Below are positions 11,178 to 20,741 of a stretch of DNA of 64,000 bases, one piece after another (the stretch's first letter is position 1; each line of letters opens with the position of its first letter). Origin of the DNA: Vogesella margarita (GTDB lineage Bacteria > Pseudomonadota > Gammaproteobacteria > Burkholderiales > Chromobacteriaceae). The stretch covers positions 1-64,000 of the forward strand of contig NZ_JAQQLE010000015.1 in NCBI RefSeq assembly GCF_028548475.1, given 5' to 3'. The position numbers and the translations under genes were made by a program. The notes under the pieces are model-generated. The model had not been told where the DNA came from and ran no database searches. It saw only the letters and a list, made by a program, of their open reading frames with translations.

Positions 11178-12394
11178 GCCTCGCCCTCCTGCAGGCTGGC
11201 GACGATGTCGCGGTAGCGCGCCTGCAGCTGCGCGGCCAAGGTTTCGTCCAGCGTTTCCTGCTGCAGCCGCTTGTCGAACACGTCGAACGGCGTCAGTTCG
11301 TCCAGTGTCTCGCGCGCTTCTGCCTGTAGCGTGGCGGCGGCATTGCCGCGTTCGCGGCGGATGCGCAGCACCTCGACCGGAAGGTCGGTGGTGATGGCCT
11401 GGATGCGCGCCTGCAGATCGGACAGGTAGTCGTCACCCTGCACCAATACCTCCAGCCACACCGGCTGCGCGTCGCTGGCGAGCTTGGCGGCGTCAGCAAT
11501 GGCTGCGGCCAACGTTGCCAGATCCCCCTTCACCGACACCAGCTGCTGGAAGCGTGGCACCGGCAGCGGCGTCACCCCCAGCAGGCCGATGGCGTCGACA
11601 TCCACCAGCAGCACCTGTTTCTGCTGGCCGGCCTCGTCGAAGCTCAGCGGGATCGGTGAGCCGCTGTAGCGGACGTGTTCCAGTCCGCCCACCTGCTGCG
11701 GGCGGTGGATGTGGCCCAGCGCGATGTAGTCGGCCGGCGGAAAAGCGCTGGTCGGAAACGCCTCCAGCGCGCCGACATAGATTTCGCGCACCGATTCGCT
11801 GGCGCTGGCGCCGACGGTGGTGAGGTGGCCGGTGGCGATGATGGGCAGCGGCAGATTCAGCGCGTCGCGCCGGGCGCAGGCCAGCCGGTACAGCGCCTGG
11901 TAGTGCTGGTGGATGGCCTCCTGCAGCGTGAGCTGCTTTTCCTCGGCACTCTGTCCGGCCTGACTTTGCATCACATCGCGCGGGCGGATGAATGGGATCG
12001 CGCAGACGATGGCGCCGGGCGTGCCGTCGCGCTGCGGCAACACCAGCACCTGCTGCTCAAGGTCGGCCTCCACCGCCGGGATGACACTGGTGCCCAGGCA
12101 GCTCAGCAGCGGCCGGCTCTCGCCCAACGTGGCCACCGAGTCGTGGTTGCCACCCAGCACCAGCAGTACCACGTTGGCCGCATGCAGCGCCACCACCAGC
12201 CGGTTGTACAGCTCGCGCGCGTAGCTGGGCGGCGCGCCGGTATCGAAGATGTCGCCGGCGATGAGCACCGCGTCTACCGCCTGTTGCTGCACTTGCTGCA
12301 GCAGCCAGTCGATGAAGGCCTGGTGCTCGGCCTGGCGGGGCTTGCCCATGAAGTGCTGGCCGAGGTGCCAGTCGGAGGTGTGGAGGATGCGCAT
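11174..12394 (-). CDS. sbcD: Exonuclease SbcCD, nuclease subunit SbcD
   Basis: The 406-residue calcineurin-like phosphoesterase is the Mre11-type partner of SbcC. The N-terminus [15 protein letters not shown] carries metal ligands D8 and H10; [10 protein letters not shown] and GGNHDS supply further ligands. Length matches E. coli SbcD (400 aa). It is the first gene of the two-gene sbcDC operon, running into sbcC with a 4-nt overlap. The ATG at 12394 gives the canonical N-terminus. Confidence 0.95.
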   Translation of the reverse strand: MRILHTSDWHLGQHFMGKPRQAEHQAFIDWLLQQVQQQAVDAVLIAGDIFDTGAPPSYARELYNRLVVALHAANVVLLVLGGNHDSVATLGESRPLLSCLGTSVIPAVEADLEQQVLVLPQRDGTPGAIVCAIPFIRPRDVMQSQAGQSAEEKQLTLQEAIHQHYQALYRLACARRDALNLPLPIIATGHLTTVGASASESVREIYVGALEAFPTSAFPPADYIALGHIHRPQQVGGLEHVRYSGSPIPLSFDEAGQQKQVLLVDVDAIGLLGVTPLPVPRFQQLVSVKGDLATLAAAIADAAKLASDAQPVWLEVLVQGDDYLSDLQARIQAITTDLPVEVLRIRRERGNAAATLQAEARETLDELTPFDVFDKRLQQETLDETLAAQLQARYRDIVASLQEGEA

Positions 12395-12512
12395 GGAGGA
12401 TACGGGGGCGTTGGCAATGGCGCCGATTGTAGCAAGCCCGCCGTGCCGGCCGCATGGCGGCGGACGGATTGCCCGCCCGCCGCCTATTTATCCAGAATCA
12501 GGTTATCCAGAC

Positions 12513-13409
12513 TCAGGCGCCGGCCTTTGCCGCTTGCGGGGCAGCCACGACCGGCACTCGCTGCAGCCCCCACACGTTGGCCGCAACAATCAGTAGCACA
12601 CCCAGCAGCTGCCAGCCGTCCAGCAGCCGGCCATAGGCGAGATAATCCACCAGCAGCGCCACCACCGGGTAGCTGAACCCCAGCAGGCCGATCCAGTGGG
12701 TGGGCAGCTGGCGGAAGGCGGCGTACATGATGATGTACATCAGCGTGGTGTGTACCAGCCCCAGCGTGGCGAGATAACCCCAGTGGCTGCCGGCCACCCA
12801 CAGGCTGGCGTTGTCCAGCAGCGGCCACAGCAGCAGCACGCCGGTCAGCGTCTGCACGCAGGCAATGTGGGTGGGTGCCAGCGTTTTGGGCAGCTGCTTG
12901 CTGATCAGCGTCACCACCGCGTACAGCATGGCGGCGCCCAGCGCCAGCAGGATGCCCAGCAGCGCCCCGCCGCCGCCCTGCCCCGGCTGCACGATCAGCA
13001 GCATGCCGGCAAACGCCACCGCCACCGCGGCCAACTTGCGCAGCGTCAGCGCCTCGCCCAGCAGCAGCCGGCTCAGCAGCAGCAGCCAGAACGGCTGGGT
13101 GTGATACACCACGGTGGCGATGCCGATCGAGCTGTAGTGATAGGCGTTGAACAGCAGCAGCCAGTTGCCCACCAGCGCCACGCCACCGGCGATGCACCAC
13201 AGCAGGCTGCTACGGGTAAACGGCCACGTCTGCCACTGTCCGCGCCACCAGGCGTACAGCCCCAGCCCCAGCGAGCCCAGCACGCAGCGCACGAACACCA
13301 CGTTCCATACCGATTGGCCGGATTGCAGCACGAACCAGCCGATGGTGCCGGACAGCGCCATGGCGGCCAGCATCTGCCATACGCCGGTGCGTAAATTTTG
13401 TTGTGTCAT
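12513..13409 (-). CDS. EamA/DMT-family transporter
   Basis: The 298-residue, very hydrophobic protein has about ten predicted membrane helices in two repeated EamA halves, typical of drug/metabolite transporters of the RhaT/YdcZ type in the inner membrane. The ATG at 13409 follows AAGGAG at good spacing; a longer in-frame upstream start would run through the divergent promoter. It is divergent from an Lrp/AsnC-type gene, an arrangement often seen for amino acid exporters under feed-forward control. The actual substrate is not evident. Confidence 0.85.
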   Translation of the reverse strand: MTQQNLRTGVWQMLAAMALSGTIGWFVLQSGQSVWNVVFVRCVLGSLGLGLYAWWRGQWQTWPFTRSSLLWCIAGGVALVGNWLLLFNAYHYSSIGIATVVYHTQPFWLLLLSRLLLGEALTLRKLAAVAVAFAGMLLIVQPGQGGGGALLGILLALGAAMLYAVVTLISKQLPKTLAPTHIACVQTLTGVLLLWPLLDNASLWVAGSHWGYLATLGLVHTTLMYIIMYAAFRQLPTHWIGLLGFSYPVVALLVDYLAYGRLLDGWQLLGVLLIVAANVWGLQRVPVVAAPQAAKAGA

Positions 13410-13537
13410 GATCAAGCTCTCCTTGCAGGCTAGTGTGCAACAGCATAAGCAAGTCGCACAGCTGGCTGAATGGGCTTTGCAAGGCAAAAGCCAGTTGCTA
13501 CCTTGCAAATATCGCCAAATCGACAGGATTGCCTGCA

Positions 13538-13978
13538 ATGAAAGACTGGATCGACGTACAGCTGGTGGGGCTGCTGCAACAGGACGCGCGGCAGAGCATT
13601 GCCGAGCTGGCACGAAAGCTGAAAATGTCCGGCCCCAGCGTGTCAGAACGGCTGAAGCGGCTGGAGGAACACGGCACCATTCGCGGCTACACGCCGGAGC
13701 TGGACTGGCCGCAGTGGGGCTACACCCTGCAGGCCATCGTGCGGCTGCGCCCGCTGCCAGGCCAGCTCAAGACGCTGGAGGCGCGCCTCGTCGCCACACC
13801 GCAGTTCACCGAATGTGACAAGGTCACCGGCGAGGATTGCTACATCGCGCGCCTGCTGCTGCGCGACATCGGCCAGCTGGACGAGATACTGGACGGTTTT
13901 GCCGAGCTGGCCACCACCGCCACCAGCATCGTCAAGGCCAGCCCGGTGTTGCGCCGGCTGCCGCCGCTGTTGCCCTAG
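13538..13978 (+). CDS. Lrp/AsnC-family transcriptional regulator
   Basis: The 146-residue protein carries an AsnC-type HTH (about residues 4-60, with ELARKLKMSGPSVSERLKRLEEHGTI) and a C-terminal RAM/ligand-binding domain. Size and layout match the family. It is divergent from the EamA transporter with a 128-bp spacer, and probably senses the amino acid the transporter exports (inference). The ATG at 13538 aligns with the usual short N-terminus before the HTH; a start 105 nt upstream was rejected. Confidence 0.85.
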   Translation: MKDWIDVQLVGLLQQDARQSIAELARKLKMSGPSVSERLKRLEEHGTIRGYTPELDWPQWGYTLQAIVRLRPLPGQLKTLEARLVATPQFTECDKVTGEDCYIARLLLRDIGQLDEILDGFAELATTATSIVKASPVLRRLPPLLP

Positions 13979-14018
13979 CAGCAAAGCAGCCACGCAAGGT
14001 TGGCCGCAGACGTATTGC

Positions 14019-14471
14019 TCAGTCGGTGACGGGATGGATCTCGATGCCGAGCGCGCGTCCCAGCCCAGCCGGCTGAACCAGCAGATCGGCCAGGGTGTGC
14101 TGTGACAGTTCGCCGTAGAAGGCCTCCTGCGCCGCATGCAGCACCCGGTACAGGCGGCAGCAGGCGGCGATGCGGCAGTGCGAGTGCTGCGCGTCAAAAC
14201 ACTCGACCAGCACGTTGTCGGCCTCCGCCGCCCGCACCAGCTGGCCAAGGTTGACCTGCTGCGGCGCGTGCGTCAGGCGCATGCCGCCGCCCTTGCCGCG
14301 CACCGTGGTCAGATAGCCCTGCTGCCCCAGAAAATGCACCACCTTGGTCAGGTGGCTGGCGGAAATGTCGTAGGCGTGGGCGATCTCGCCGATGGTCACC
14401 AGGCGCTCGCCCGCCAGCGCGCTGTACATCATTACCCGCAGGCAGTAGTCGGTAAAGGCGGTCAATCGCAC
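14019..14471 (-). CDS. nsrR: Rrf2-family nitric oxide sensor NsrR
   Basis: The 150-residue protein begins MRLTAFTDYCLRVMMY, the standard NsrR N-terminus, with an HTH (about 25-60). It has four cysteines at 91, 99, 104 and 105 in a window where NsrR coordinates its [Fe-S] cluster (E. coli C91, C96, C102). NsrR represses NO-detoxification genes until NO destroys the cluster. It is divergent from norVW, whose promoter holds two NsrR-like operators. The exact cluster ligands among the four cysteines are uncertain; IscR was considered, but neighbours and cysteine position favour NsrR. Confidence 0.88.
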   Translation of the reverse strand: MRLTAFTDYCLRVMMYSALAGERLVTIGEIAHAYDISASHLTKVVHFLGQQGYLTTVRGKGGGMRLTHAPQQVNLGQLVRAAEADNVLVECFDAQHSHCRIAACCRLYRVLHAAQEAFYGELSQHTLADLLVQPAGLGRALGIEIHPVTD

Positions 14472-14621
14472 GGTCGGGGCATCCCATAGAGTTGTTCAAC
14501 CCGGCAGCTTATGCATCCGGGCTCGGGCCGTCATTCTACCCTGCCGGCCGGCACCCGGTAGCGGCGGTTTGCGCCACGCGGGCCTGCCGTTGCGGTAAAA
14601 ACCGGCCGGAAACGCCTGTTC

Positions 14622-14635
14622 TTGATGCGCCTCAA
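14622..14635 (+). promoter_or_regulatory. Candidate FNR/ANR box upstream of norV
   Basis: TTGATGCGCCTCAA matches the TTGAT-N4-ATCAA consensus at 9 of 10 positions. Its centre is about 38 bp upstream of the centre of the first NsrR-like palindrome. A class II activator position would put the start of transcription near 14670, inside that palindrome, fitting anaerobic activation plus NO-relieved repression. Confidence 0.5.
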
Positions 14636-14653
14636 GCGAATGCACTTTGCTTC

Positions 14654-14680
14654 ATAACATTCATTTTTTATGAATGTTAT
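14654..14680. promoter_or_regulatory. NsrR-like operator 1 of norVW
   Basis: ATAACATTCAT and ATGAATGTTAT are perfect 11-bp arms around TTTTT. The inner portion fits the 23-bp NsrR consensus of two AAnATGCAT-like halves. It probably overlaps the norV -10 region or start site, as expected for a repressor. Confidence 0.65.
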
Positions 14681-14682
14681 CC

Positions 14683-14715
14683 GGTATAAGATTCATCTCA
14701 GACGAATCTTATACC
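14683..14715. promoter_or_regulatory. NsrR-like operator 2 / leader palindrome of norVW
   Basis: GGTATAAGATTC and GAATCTTATACC are perfect 12-bp arms around 9 nt, and the spacer itself is nearly symmetrical. The inner 23 bp (14688-14710) match NsrR half-site AAGATTCAT. The centre is 32 bp, about three helical turns, from operator 1. It lies just before the norV Shine-Dalgarno AAGGAG, so in RNA it would also form a hairpin. Confidence 0.6.
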
Positions 14716-14733
14716 CCCTCAAGGAGCATCACC

Positions 14734-16122
14734 ATGGCTTTCACCGTCAAGAACAACATCCACTGGGTCGGCAAACAGGACTGGGAGCTGCGCGAATTCC
14801 ACGGCAGCGAGTACAGCACCCACCGCGGCTCCAGCTACAACAGCTATCTGATCAAGGAAGAGAAGATCGCGCTGATCGACACCGTATGGGCGCCGTACGC
14901 CGAAGAGTTCGTCGCCAACCTGGCGAAAGAAGTCGACCTTGGCGCCATCGACTACATCATCGCCAACCACGGCGAGATCGACCACAGCGGCGCTCTGCCG
15001 GCGCTGATGGCGCGCATCCCGGACACCCCGATCTACTGCACCGCCAACGGCGCCAAGTCGCTGCGCGGCCACTATCACCAGGACTGGAACTTCAAGATCG
15101 TCAAGACCGGCGACAGCCTCGACCTTGGCAACGGCAAGCAACTGGTGTTCGTCGAGATGCCGATGTTGCACTGGCCGGACAGCATGGCCACCTACATGAC
15201 CGGCGACGCCGTGCTGTTCAGCAACGACGCCTTCGGCCAGCACTACGCCAGCGCGCAGATGTTCAATGACCAGTGCGACCCGGTCGAGCTGCACGAGGAG
15301 TGCATCAAGTACTACGCCAACATCCTGACCCCGTTCAGCCCGCTGGTGACCCAGAAGATCCACGAGGTGCTGGCGCTCAACCTGCCGATCGACATGATCG
15401 CCACCAGCCACGGCATCATCTGGCGCGACAAGCCGACCCAGATCGTCGAGCAATACCTGAAATGGGCGGACGACTACCAGGAAAACCAGATCACCCTGGT
15501 CTACGACACCATGTGGAACGGCACCCGCATGATGGCCGAGGCGATCGCCGAGGGCATCCGCAAGGCCGACAGCGAGGTGGTGATCAAGCTGTTCAACCTG
15601 TCTAACAGCGACAAGAACGACGTGCTCACCCACGTATTCAAGTCCAAAGCCATCCTGGTCGGCAGCCCGACCGTCAACAACGTGATGCTGCCGCACGTCG
15701 CCGCCCTGCTGGAAGAAATGACCGGCCTGCGCTTCAGGAACAAGGCGGCGGCGGCCTTCGGCACCCACGGCTGGAGCGGCGGCGCGGTGGAACGCATCGC
15801 CAAACGCCTGGACGATGCCGGCTTCCGCGTCCTTAACCAGGGCATGGCCGCGGAATGGCGACCGACTGACGACGCGCTCTCGCAGGCGGTGCGCTTTGGC
15901 GAGTCCTTCATCGAGCAACTGGGCAAGACCGATACGCCCACCGCCGAGGCGACAAGCAGCTGTAGCGGCAAGATGCGCTGCAAGACTTGCTCGTGGGCCT
16001 ACGACCCGGAACAGGGTGAAGCGTCGCAAGGCGTGGCCGCCGGCACCGCCTGGCCGGATGTCGCGGAGAGCTTCCTGTGCCCGGTGTGCTTCATGGGCAA
16101 GAGTGACTTTGTTCCCGCGTAA
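14734..16122 (+). CDS. norV: Flavorubredoxin (anaerobic NO reductase NorV)
   Basis: The 462-residue protein reduces NO to N2O under low oxygen. The N-terminal metallo-beta-lactamase domain holds diiron ligands H79, E81, D83 and H84 at the same numbers as E. coli NorV. A flavodoxin domain (about 254-397) binds FMN. A fused C-terminal rubredoxin has C416, C419, C449 and C452. AAGGAG sits 8 nt before the ATG. It is followed 23 nt later by its reductase norW, and is controlled by divergent nsrR. It is slightly shorter than the E. coli protein (479 aa), mainly in the linker before rubredoxin. Confidence 0.95.
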   Translation: MAFTVKNNIHWVGKQDWELREFHGSEYSTHRGSSYNSYLIKEEKIALIDTVWAPYAEEFVANLAKEVDLGAIDYIIANHGEIDHSGALPALMARIPDTPIYCTANGAKSLRGHYHQDWNFKIVKTGDSLDLGNGKQLVFVEMPMLHWPDSMATYMTGDAVLFSNDAFGQHYASAQMFNDQCDPVELHEECIKYYANILTPFSPLVTQKIHEVLALNLPIDMIATSHGIIWRDKPTQIVEQYLKWADDYQENQITLVYDTMWNGTRMMAEAIAEGIRKADSEVVIKLFNLSNSDKNDVLTHVFKSKAILVGSPTVNNVMLPHVAALLEEMTGLRFRNKAAAAFGTHGWSGGAVERIAKRLDDAGFRVLNQGMAAEWRPTDDALSQAVRFGESFIEQLGKTDTPTAEATSSCSGKMRCKTCSWAYDPEQGEASQGVAAGTAWPDVAESFLCPVCFMGKSDFVPA

Positions 16123-16145
16123 ACGACCGATCCCGGAGATTCCTG

Positions 16146-17273
16146 ATGAAAAAACCTCTCGTCATCATCGGTAGCGGCCACGCCGGCTACACCCTGGCGC
16201 GGGCGTTCCGCCAGCTTGATACCAGCACCCCCGTCATCATCCTGACCCAGGACGGCGGCGAGCAGTATCCCAAGCCGCAGCTCAGCCACGGCTTCGGCCG
16301 GCAAATGGCGGCCGAACAGCTGGTGCAGCAGCACGCCACCGCCGTCGCCGCCGAGCTGAAAATCATGGTGCGGCCCAATACGCTCGTCACCGCGATCGAC
16401 TTCGACGCCAAACTCGTCCACGCCGGCGACGCGCGCATCCCCTACAGCGACCTGGTGCTGGCGGTGGGTGCCGAGCCCTTCGTGCCGGCCATCCGCGGCG
16501 ACGCGGTGCAGGACATCCTGACCCTGAACAACCTGGAGCAGTACCGCCGCTACTTTACGCAGCTTGAACGCAGCGAACGCGTGCTGGTCATCGGCGGCGG
16601 CCTGATCGGCACCGAGATCGCTCACGACATCGCCCGCCACAAGCAGGTAACGCTGGTGGACATCGGCAGCCGGCTGCTGGAGCGGCTGGTGCCCGAGGTG
16701 GTCAGCCAGCGCCTGCACCATGCCATGGCGCCAGTGACGATGCGTTTCGGCACCGCGGTGGACCGCATCGACCGTGCGACGACCGGTTACCACGTGAAGC
16801 TCAGCAATGGCGAAATCCTTAACGTGGACGCCGTGATCTGCGCGGCGGGGCTGAAGCCGCGGCTGGAACTGGCCGCAGGACTGGCGACTGGATTGGCAAC
16901 CGGGCGCGGCATCAGCGTCGACCGCTATCTGCGCACCTCGCAGCCCAATGTCTACGCGCTGGGCGACTGCGCCGAGATCGAGGGCCAGATCCTGCCCTAC
17001 CTGCAGCCGATCACGCTGTCTGCACGGGCGCTGGCCAGCACGCTGGCCGGCAAGCCGGAGCCGGTGCGCTTCGGCCCGCTACCGGTGGCGGTGAAAACGC
17101 CGCACTATCCGATCCAGCTGGCGGGCGTCACCCACGGGCAGGCGCTGGACTGGCAGATCAGCGAGGGCGACGACGGCCTCACCGCGCTCGCCCATCGCGA
17201 CAGCAAGCTGGTCGGCTACGTGACCACCGGCAGTCGCAACGGCTTCAGCCTGCTGCCAGGCCTGGCCTGCTGA
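16146..17273 (+). CDS. norW: NADH:flavorubredoxin reductase NorW
   Basis: The 375-residue FAD/NAD-binding oxidoreductase passes electrons from NADH to the rubredoxin domain of NorV. The FAD motif IIGSGHAGY is at the N-terminus (residues 7-15), a second dinucleotide fold VLVIGGGLIGTEIA near 143, and NVYALGDCAEI is the FAD-binding C-terminal motif. Length matches E. coli NorW (377 aa). A good ribosome binding site (GGAGAT) precedes the ATG. Co-transcription with norV is inferred from the 23-nt gap. Confidence 0.93.
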   Translation: MKKPLVIIGSGHAGYTLARAFRQLDTSTPVIILTQDGGEQYPKPQLSHGFGRQMAAEQLVQQHATAVAAELKIMVRPNTLVTAIDFDAKLVHAGDARIPYSDLVLAVGAEPFVPAIRGDAVQDILTLNNLEQYRRYFTQLERSERVLVIGGGLIGTEIAHDIARHKQVTLVDIGSRLLERLVPEVVSQRLHHAMAPVTMRFGTAVDRIDRATTGYHVKLSNGEILNVDAVICAAGLKPRLELAAGLATGLATGRGISVDRYLRTSQPNVYALGDCAEIEGQILPYLQPITLSARALASTLAGKPEPVRFGPLPVAVKTPHYPIQLAGVTHGQALDWQISEGDDGLTALAHRDSKLVGYVTTGSRNGFSLLPGLAC

Positions 17274-17510
17274 AACGGGCGCGCCAGCATCCCTCTCTGC
17301 ACCGGCTGGCATGCAGCAGCCGGCCTAACCCTCCCCCGGCCAGCGACAAAAGGTTGGCCGCAACGGCGCAACGGCCCGCCGCCACTGTCGCGCGGCGCAC
17401 GCTCTACACCCGGCACTGGCAAAAGCAGACCCATTCACTAAGATGCAAACACACCAGCTTCTGGTGACACGCTCCGCATTCCTCTCACCCACCAGCAAGA
17501 GGCACGCACT

Positions 17511-18287
17511 ATGAAAACACTGCAAGCATCCGCCAGGCCGGCCACGCGGGCCTGGCTGGCCGTCGTGGCGATGGCCGCCAGCCCGCTACTGGCCAGCGCC
17601 GGCGACCTGTCCGCCACCTATCGTGGCAAGCCGGTTACCTTCGGCCAAGGCCAGGCGCATACCGAAGTACGCACCGACAACGCAGGCAAAGTGGCCGCCA
17701 TCAGCATCGTGCTGAGCGAGCAGGCACTCACCGGGCTTCCGGCCGCCAAAATGGCGCCGGCCTACCTGCTGCGCATGCCGGCCAAGGGACCGCGCACGGT
17801 GGTGGACCACGTGGTCATCAACTGGGAAGCGGCCGGCCATCCGCCACCCAAGATCTACGACGTGCCGCATTTCGACTTTCACTTCTATATGGTGAAACGG
17901 GCGGAGACGATGAAGGTGCGCTTCAACAGCGACGCCGAATCGGCCGACCCGGGCCAGCAGCCACCGGCCGAGCTGCTGCCCGCCGGCTACATCCTGCCTC
18001 CGGGCACCGCCGTTCCGAAAATGGGCGTGCACGCCATCAACACCAAGGCGCCGGAATTCCAGCAGCAGCCGTTCACCGCCACCCTGATCTACGGCTACTA
18101 CAACAAGCGGCAGACCTTTATCGAACCGATGGTGGCGCTGTCTTTCCTGCAGTCCAAACCGGCCTTCAGCGCGCCAATGGAGCGTCCGGCCAGCTACAGC
18201 AAGGCGGGCAGCTACCCGTCCAGCTACAGCGTGAGCTACCACCCGGACAGCAAATCCTACGAGATAGCCCTGAACGGCTTTCAATGA
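17511..18287 (+). CDS. Secreted protein of unknown function, TTHB210-like
   Basis: The 258-residue protein starts with a clear Sec signal peptide, likely cleaved after ASA near residue 30, so it is periplasmic or exported. The mature part has VPHFDFHFYMV, whose histidines and aspartate suggest a metal or cofactor site, and a proline-rich middle. The pattern reminds me of the TTHB210-like/DUF5602 family, whose function is not established; this match is from memory. It stands alone and ends in a terminator made from repeat copies at 18334. Confidence 0.75.
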   Translation: MKTLQASARPATRAWLAVVAMAASPLLASAGDLSATYRGKPVTFGQGQAHTEVRTDNAGKVAAISIVLSEQALTGLPAAKMAPAYLLRMPAKGPRTVVDHVVINWEAAGHPPPKIYDVPHFDFHFYMVKRAETMKVRFNSDAESADPGQQPPAELLPAGYILPPGTAVPKMGVHAINTKAPEFQQQPFTATLIYGYYNKRQTFIEPMVALSFLQSKPAFSAPMERPASYSKAGSYPSSYSVSYHPDSKSYEIALNGFQ

Positions 18288-18333
18288 GTGAGCCGCCGCC
18301 CGTCACTTGCAACGGCGCGGGCGGTTTCAACGC

Positions 18334-18361
18334 AAATGCGGCCAACCCTGGCCGCATTTTT
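18334..18361 (+). terminator. Terminator containing the GCGGCCAAC repeat
   Basis: AAATGCGGCC pairs with GGCCGCATTT around a 6-7 nt loop and is followed by more T, about 50 nt after the preceding stop. One arm is an exact copy of the 9-mer; the other is changed by one base (CTGGCCGC). Confidence 0.75.
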
Positions 18362-18440
18362 CATGCACGAGCGCAGTACATCGCGCACACAAACACGCGA
18401 CCGCCGGCTTAGGCACGGCGGTCGCGGCATGACGGGTGGA

Positions 18441-19001
18441 CTACTTCACCGGGATCATCAGGTGCTGGTAGGGTGTGCCCGGCCACATCACGTACGGCAC
18501 CGCGGTGTTGGGCGTCGCATCCTTGGGATACATGTCGTAGAACGCCGGCTCCGCGCCGACGATCATCACGTGCGCCCCGGTCTTCACCCAGTGGTTGCCG
18601 GGCTCCGGCTTCGCCGCGTACGGATCGGTATTGCTGGCGTCGGTGCCACCCTCCAGCATGTACATGAAGCCGATCTGGCCGACAACCGGTGTGGTGTGGC
18701 CGATCCAGGCCATCGCCCACGCCATCGCCGCCTTGTCCATGCACATCGGGTCCGGCCCAGGGGTGGCCGGGTTGTCAGGCATGCAGGTGAAGCCGTTGCT
18801 GCCCTCGCGCAGGGTGCGCATCGTGCCGTCGGCGGTCATGGTGACGATGCTTGCCTTGGCCGCGACTTTTTTCGGGGCGGCACTCATCGCGCTCTTGATC
18901 ATCTGCGCATCGCTGGCGGCCATTACGGCCGGCGCATGGCCGATGGTGGCAAACGCCATGACGACAAGCAGCCAGCGGGGTATCAGGGTCGAAGTCGACA
19001 T
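18441..19001 (-). CDS. Secreted protein of unknown function
   Basis: The 186-residue protein has an N-terminal signal peptide (cleavage near AVMAAS, about residue 30). The mature chain is rich in Met, Gly and Pro, has a CMPDNPATPGPDPMCMD segment with two cysteines that could form a disulfide, and ends VMWPGTPYQHLMIPVK. The ATG at 19001 follows AAGGAG and gives the signal peptide directly; longer upstream starts were rejected. I do not recognise a named family. It is convergent with the preceding secreted protein gene. Confidence 0.7.
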   Translation of the reverse strand: MSTSTLIPRWLLVVMAFATIGHAPAVMAASDAQMIKSAMSAAPKKVAAKASIVTMTADGTMRTLREGSNGFTCMPDNPATPGPDPMCMDKAAMAWAMAWIGHTTPVVGQIGFMYMLEGGTDASNTDPYAAKPEPGNHWVKTGAHVMIVGAEPAFYDMYPKDATPNTAVPYVMWPGTPYQHLMIPVK

Positions 19002-19395
19002 GATTACTCCTTCTTGCATTTCAACGGGTGCATACCCGACTGCCGCAACCACGACGCATGACCCCTGAATTGTCCGAAGAACAGGCGCTGATGCCGCCGT
19101 TACCCGCTGGCAGTCTGAAACGGGCAAACGCAAAACGCGGCAGCACGGCCGGTGTGCCCTAAGTGTAGGAAACGGCCCGGCAAGCGCAACCGCCAGCCAG
19201 CCGGCTGCCCGCACCCACTGCGCTGGCACAATCATTGCACCGCAGCATGGATCGCGCCTTGCAGTACCACATATGCAAATCGTATTGTTTGACCCAAACC
19301 AAAATGACGTTGATTAAGGCCGTGCCAGCACAATGCCGATGCTATGCTAGGTGGCTGTTTGTTCGCCCTCACCGCTTTGCCAGGAACCCCCGCAC
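19002..19395. other. 394-bp divergent intergenic region without a gene
   Basis: This space lies between two divergent genes, the secreted protein (minus) and the GGDEF protein (plus). It becomes AT-richer after 19260. TTGACC at 19289 could be a -35 element for the GGDEF gene, but no convincing -10 follows at normal spacing. I see no RNA gene, repeat or credible small ORF. Confidence 0.5.
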
Positions 19396-20589
19396 GTGCA
19401 CAGTCCCACGCTAGTCGCCATTGCCGCAATCCTCATGGTCGTGATGACCCTGATGCTGGCCGCTGCCTGGCGCTTCAACCCGCGCATTGCCGGGCTGGGC
19501 GCCTGGACGCTGTCCTATTTCTTCGGGCTGCTGGTCTGCGTCAACCTGCTGCTGCGCGCGGTGGCGCCGGAGCTATTGCTGGTGCTGCTGACGCAGCTGT
19601 CGGCCTTCCTGATGGCGTGGCTGAACTGGGTGGGCACCCGTGCCTATGTCGGCGCCGCGCCGGTGCCACGGCGCTACGGCGTACTGGGCGCCGTCTTGCT
19701 GCTGGCAACCGCGGCCTGGTTTACCGTGGTGCAACCGGAGCAGACGATACGCTTCACGCTGATGAGCCTGGTGGTGGGCACGTTGTTCCTGCTGTGCGCG
19801 CGCACCATCGCCCAGGGCCGGCTGCAGGATCACCCGGCCCGCTACCTGTATGCGCTGGCCAGCGGCGGGCACGGGCTGTTCCTGCTGCTGCGACCGTGGC
19901 TGTTCCGCGTCGGCAACCACGGCCTGTTCGACGCGCAGCACGCCATCGTGGTATCGCATCTGGTGGTGGTGGAATCCATCGCCGCCATCGTGCTGATGGC
20001 GTTCGGCATCGTGATGCTGGCCAACGAGCAGGTGACGCTGGAGTTGCGCCGCATCGCCGACCGCGACCCGCTGACCGGCGTGTTCAACCGCCGCGCCTTC
20101 CTCGCCCTGCTGGACAAGGGCAGCCACTACGCCGAGCGCATGGCGTTTCCGCTGTCGGTGCTGCTGGTCGATCTGGACCACTTCAAGAAGGTCAACGACA
20201 ACTGGGGTCACCAGCTCGGCGACCGCGCGCTGCACCATTTCGTGACGGTGGCGCAAGCCTGCCTGCGCGATGGCGACGTGATCGGCCGCCTCGGCGGCGA
20301 GGAGTTTGCGATCTTCCTGCCCAACGCCCGGCTGGCACAGGCCGAAGCCATCGCCAGCCGCCTGCGCGGCGCACTGGAGATGCAGCCGCTGCGCCACGGT
20401 GAGGCGGCCATCGCGCTGACAGCCAGCATCGGCGTGGCACAACGCCAGCCACAGGAAGCACCGCAAGCGCTGCTGCATCGCGCGGACGAGGCGATGTATC
20501 TGGCCAAACACAATGGCCGCAACCGCATCGAACTGGCGGCGAGCAGCCCGTCACCTGCCGACGGCACCGCGACACCGGCACTGCCGTGA
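19396..20589 (+). CDS. Membrane-bound diguanylate cyclase (GGDEF)
   Basis: The 397-residue protein has six or seven membrane helices in its first 210 residues and a C-terminal GGDEF domain making cyclic di-GMP from GTP. The active site is GGEEF within RLGGEEFAIFLPN. An RxxD inhibitory site (RDGD) lies five residues before it, so product inhibition is likely. The GTG at 19396 was chosen because AGGAA precedes it and the membrane domain starts there; an upstream GTG at 19351 is the alternative. A paralogue of the same architecture is at 41582. The signal sensed is unknown. Confidence 0.88.
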   Translation: MHSPTLVAIAAILMVVMTLMLAAAWRFNPRIAGLGAWTLSYFFGLLVCVNLLLRAVAPELLLVLLTQLSAFLMAWLNWVGTRAYVGAAPVPRRYGVLGAVLLLATAAWFTVVQPEQTIRFTLMSLVVGTLFLLCARTIAQGRLQDHPARYLYALASGGHGLFLLLRPWLFRVGNHGLFDAQHAIVVSHLVVVESIAAIVLMAFGIVMLANEQVTLELRRIADRDPLTGVFNRRAFLALLDKGSHYAERMAFPLSVLLVDLDHFKKVNDNWGHQLGDRALHHFVTVAQACLRDGDVIGRLGGEEFAIFLPNARLAQAEAIASRLRGALEMQPLRHGEAAIALTASIGVAQRQPQEAPQALLHRADEAMYLAKHNGRNRIELAASSPSPADGTATPALP

Positions 20590-20601
20590 ACCCTTGCCGC
20601 C

Positions 20602-20621
20602 TGCGGCCAACGTTGGCCGCA
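20602..20621. repeat. Palindromic copy of the GTTGGCCGC repeat
   Basis: A 20-bp perfect palindrome with core GCGGCCAACGTTGGCCGC lies just after the GGDEF stop codon and before a separate T-tailed terminator. Confidence 0.8.
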
Positions 20622-20643
20622 AGCCCGCCCCACCATCGGACAA

Positions 20644-20672
20644 GACCCTGCTGTTGCAGGGCCTTTTTGTTG
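20644..20672 (+). terminator. Rho-independent terminator of the GGDEF gene
   Basis: CCCTGC-TGTT-GCAGGG forms a compact stem-loop followed by CCTTTTTGTTGTT. Confidence 0.75.
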
Positions 20673-20741
20673 TTACCAGTCGCCGGCTGGCCGGCATCCC
20701 GCGTCCGCCAGAACACAGGACAGGGGTTGGGCTAGCGACGC

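Noticed and set aside
8607-11216. An 869-codon Leu-rich frame opposite sbcC
   Set aside because: It is the complement of SbcC's glutamine-rich coiled coil (CAG read as CTG). The apparent leucine-rich protein is an artefact.
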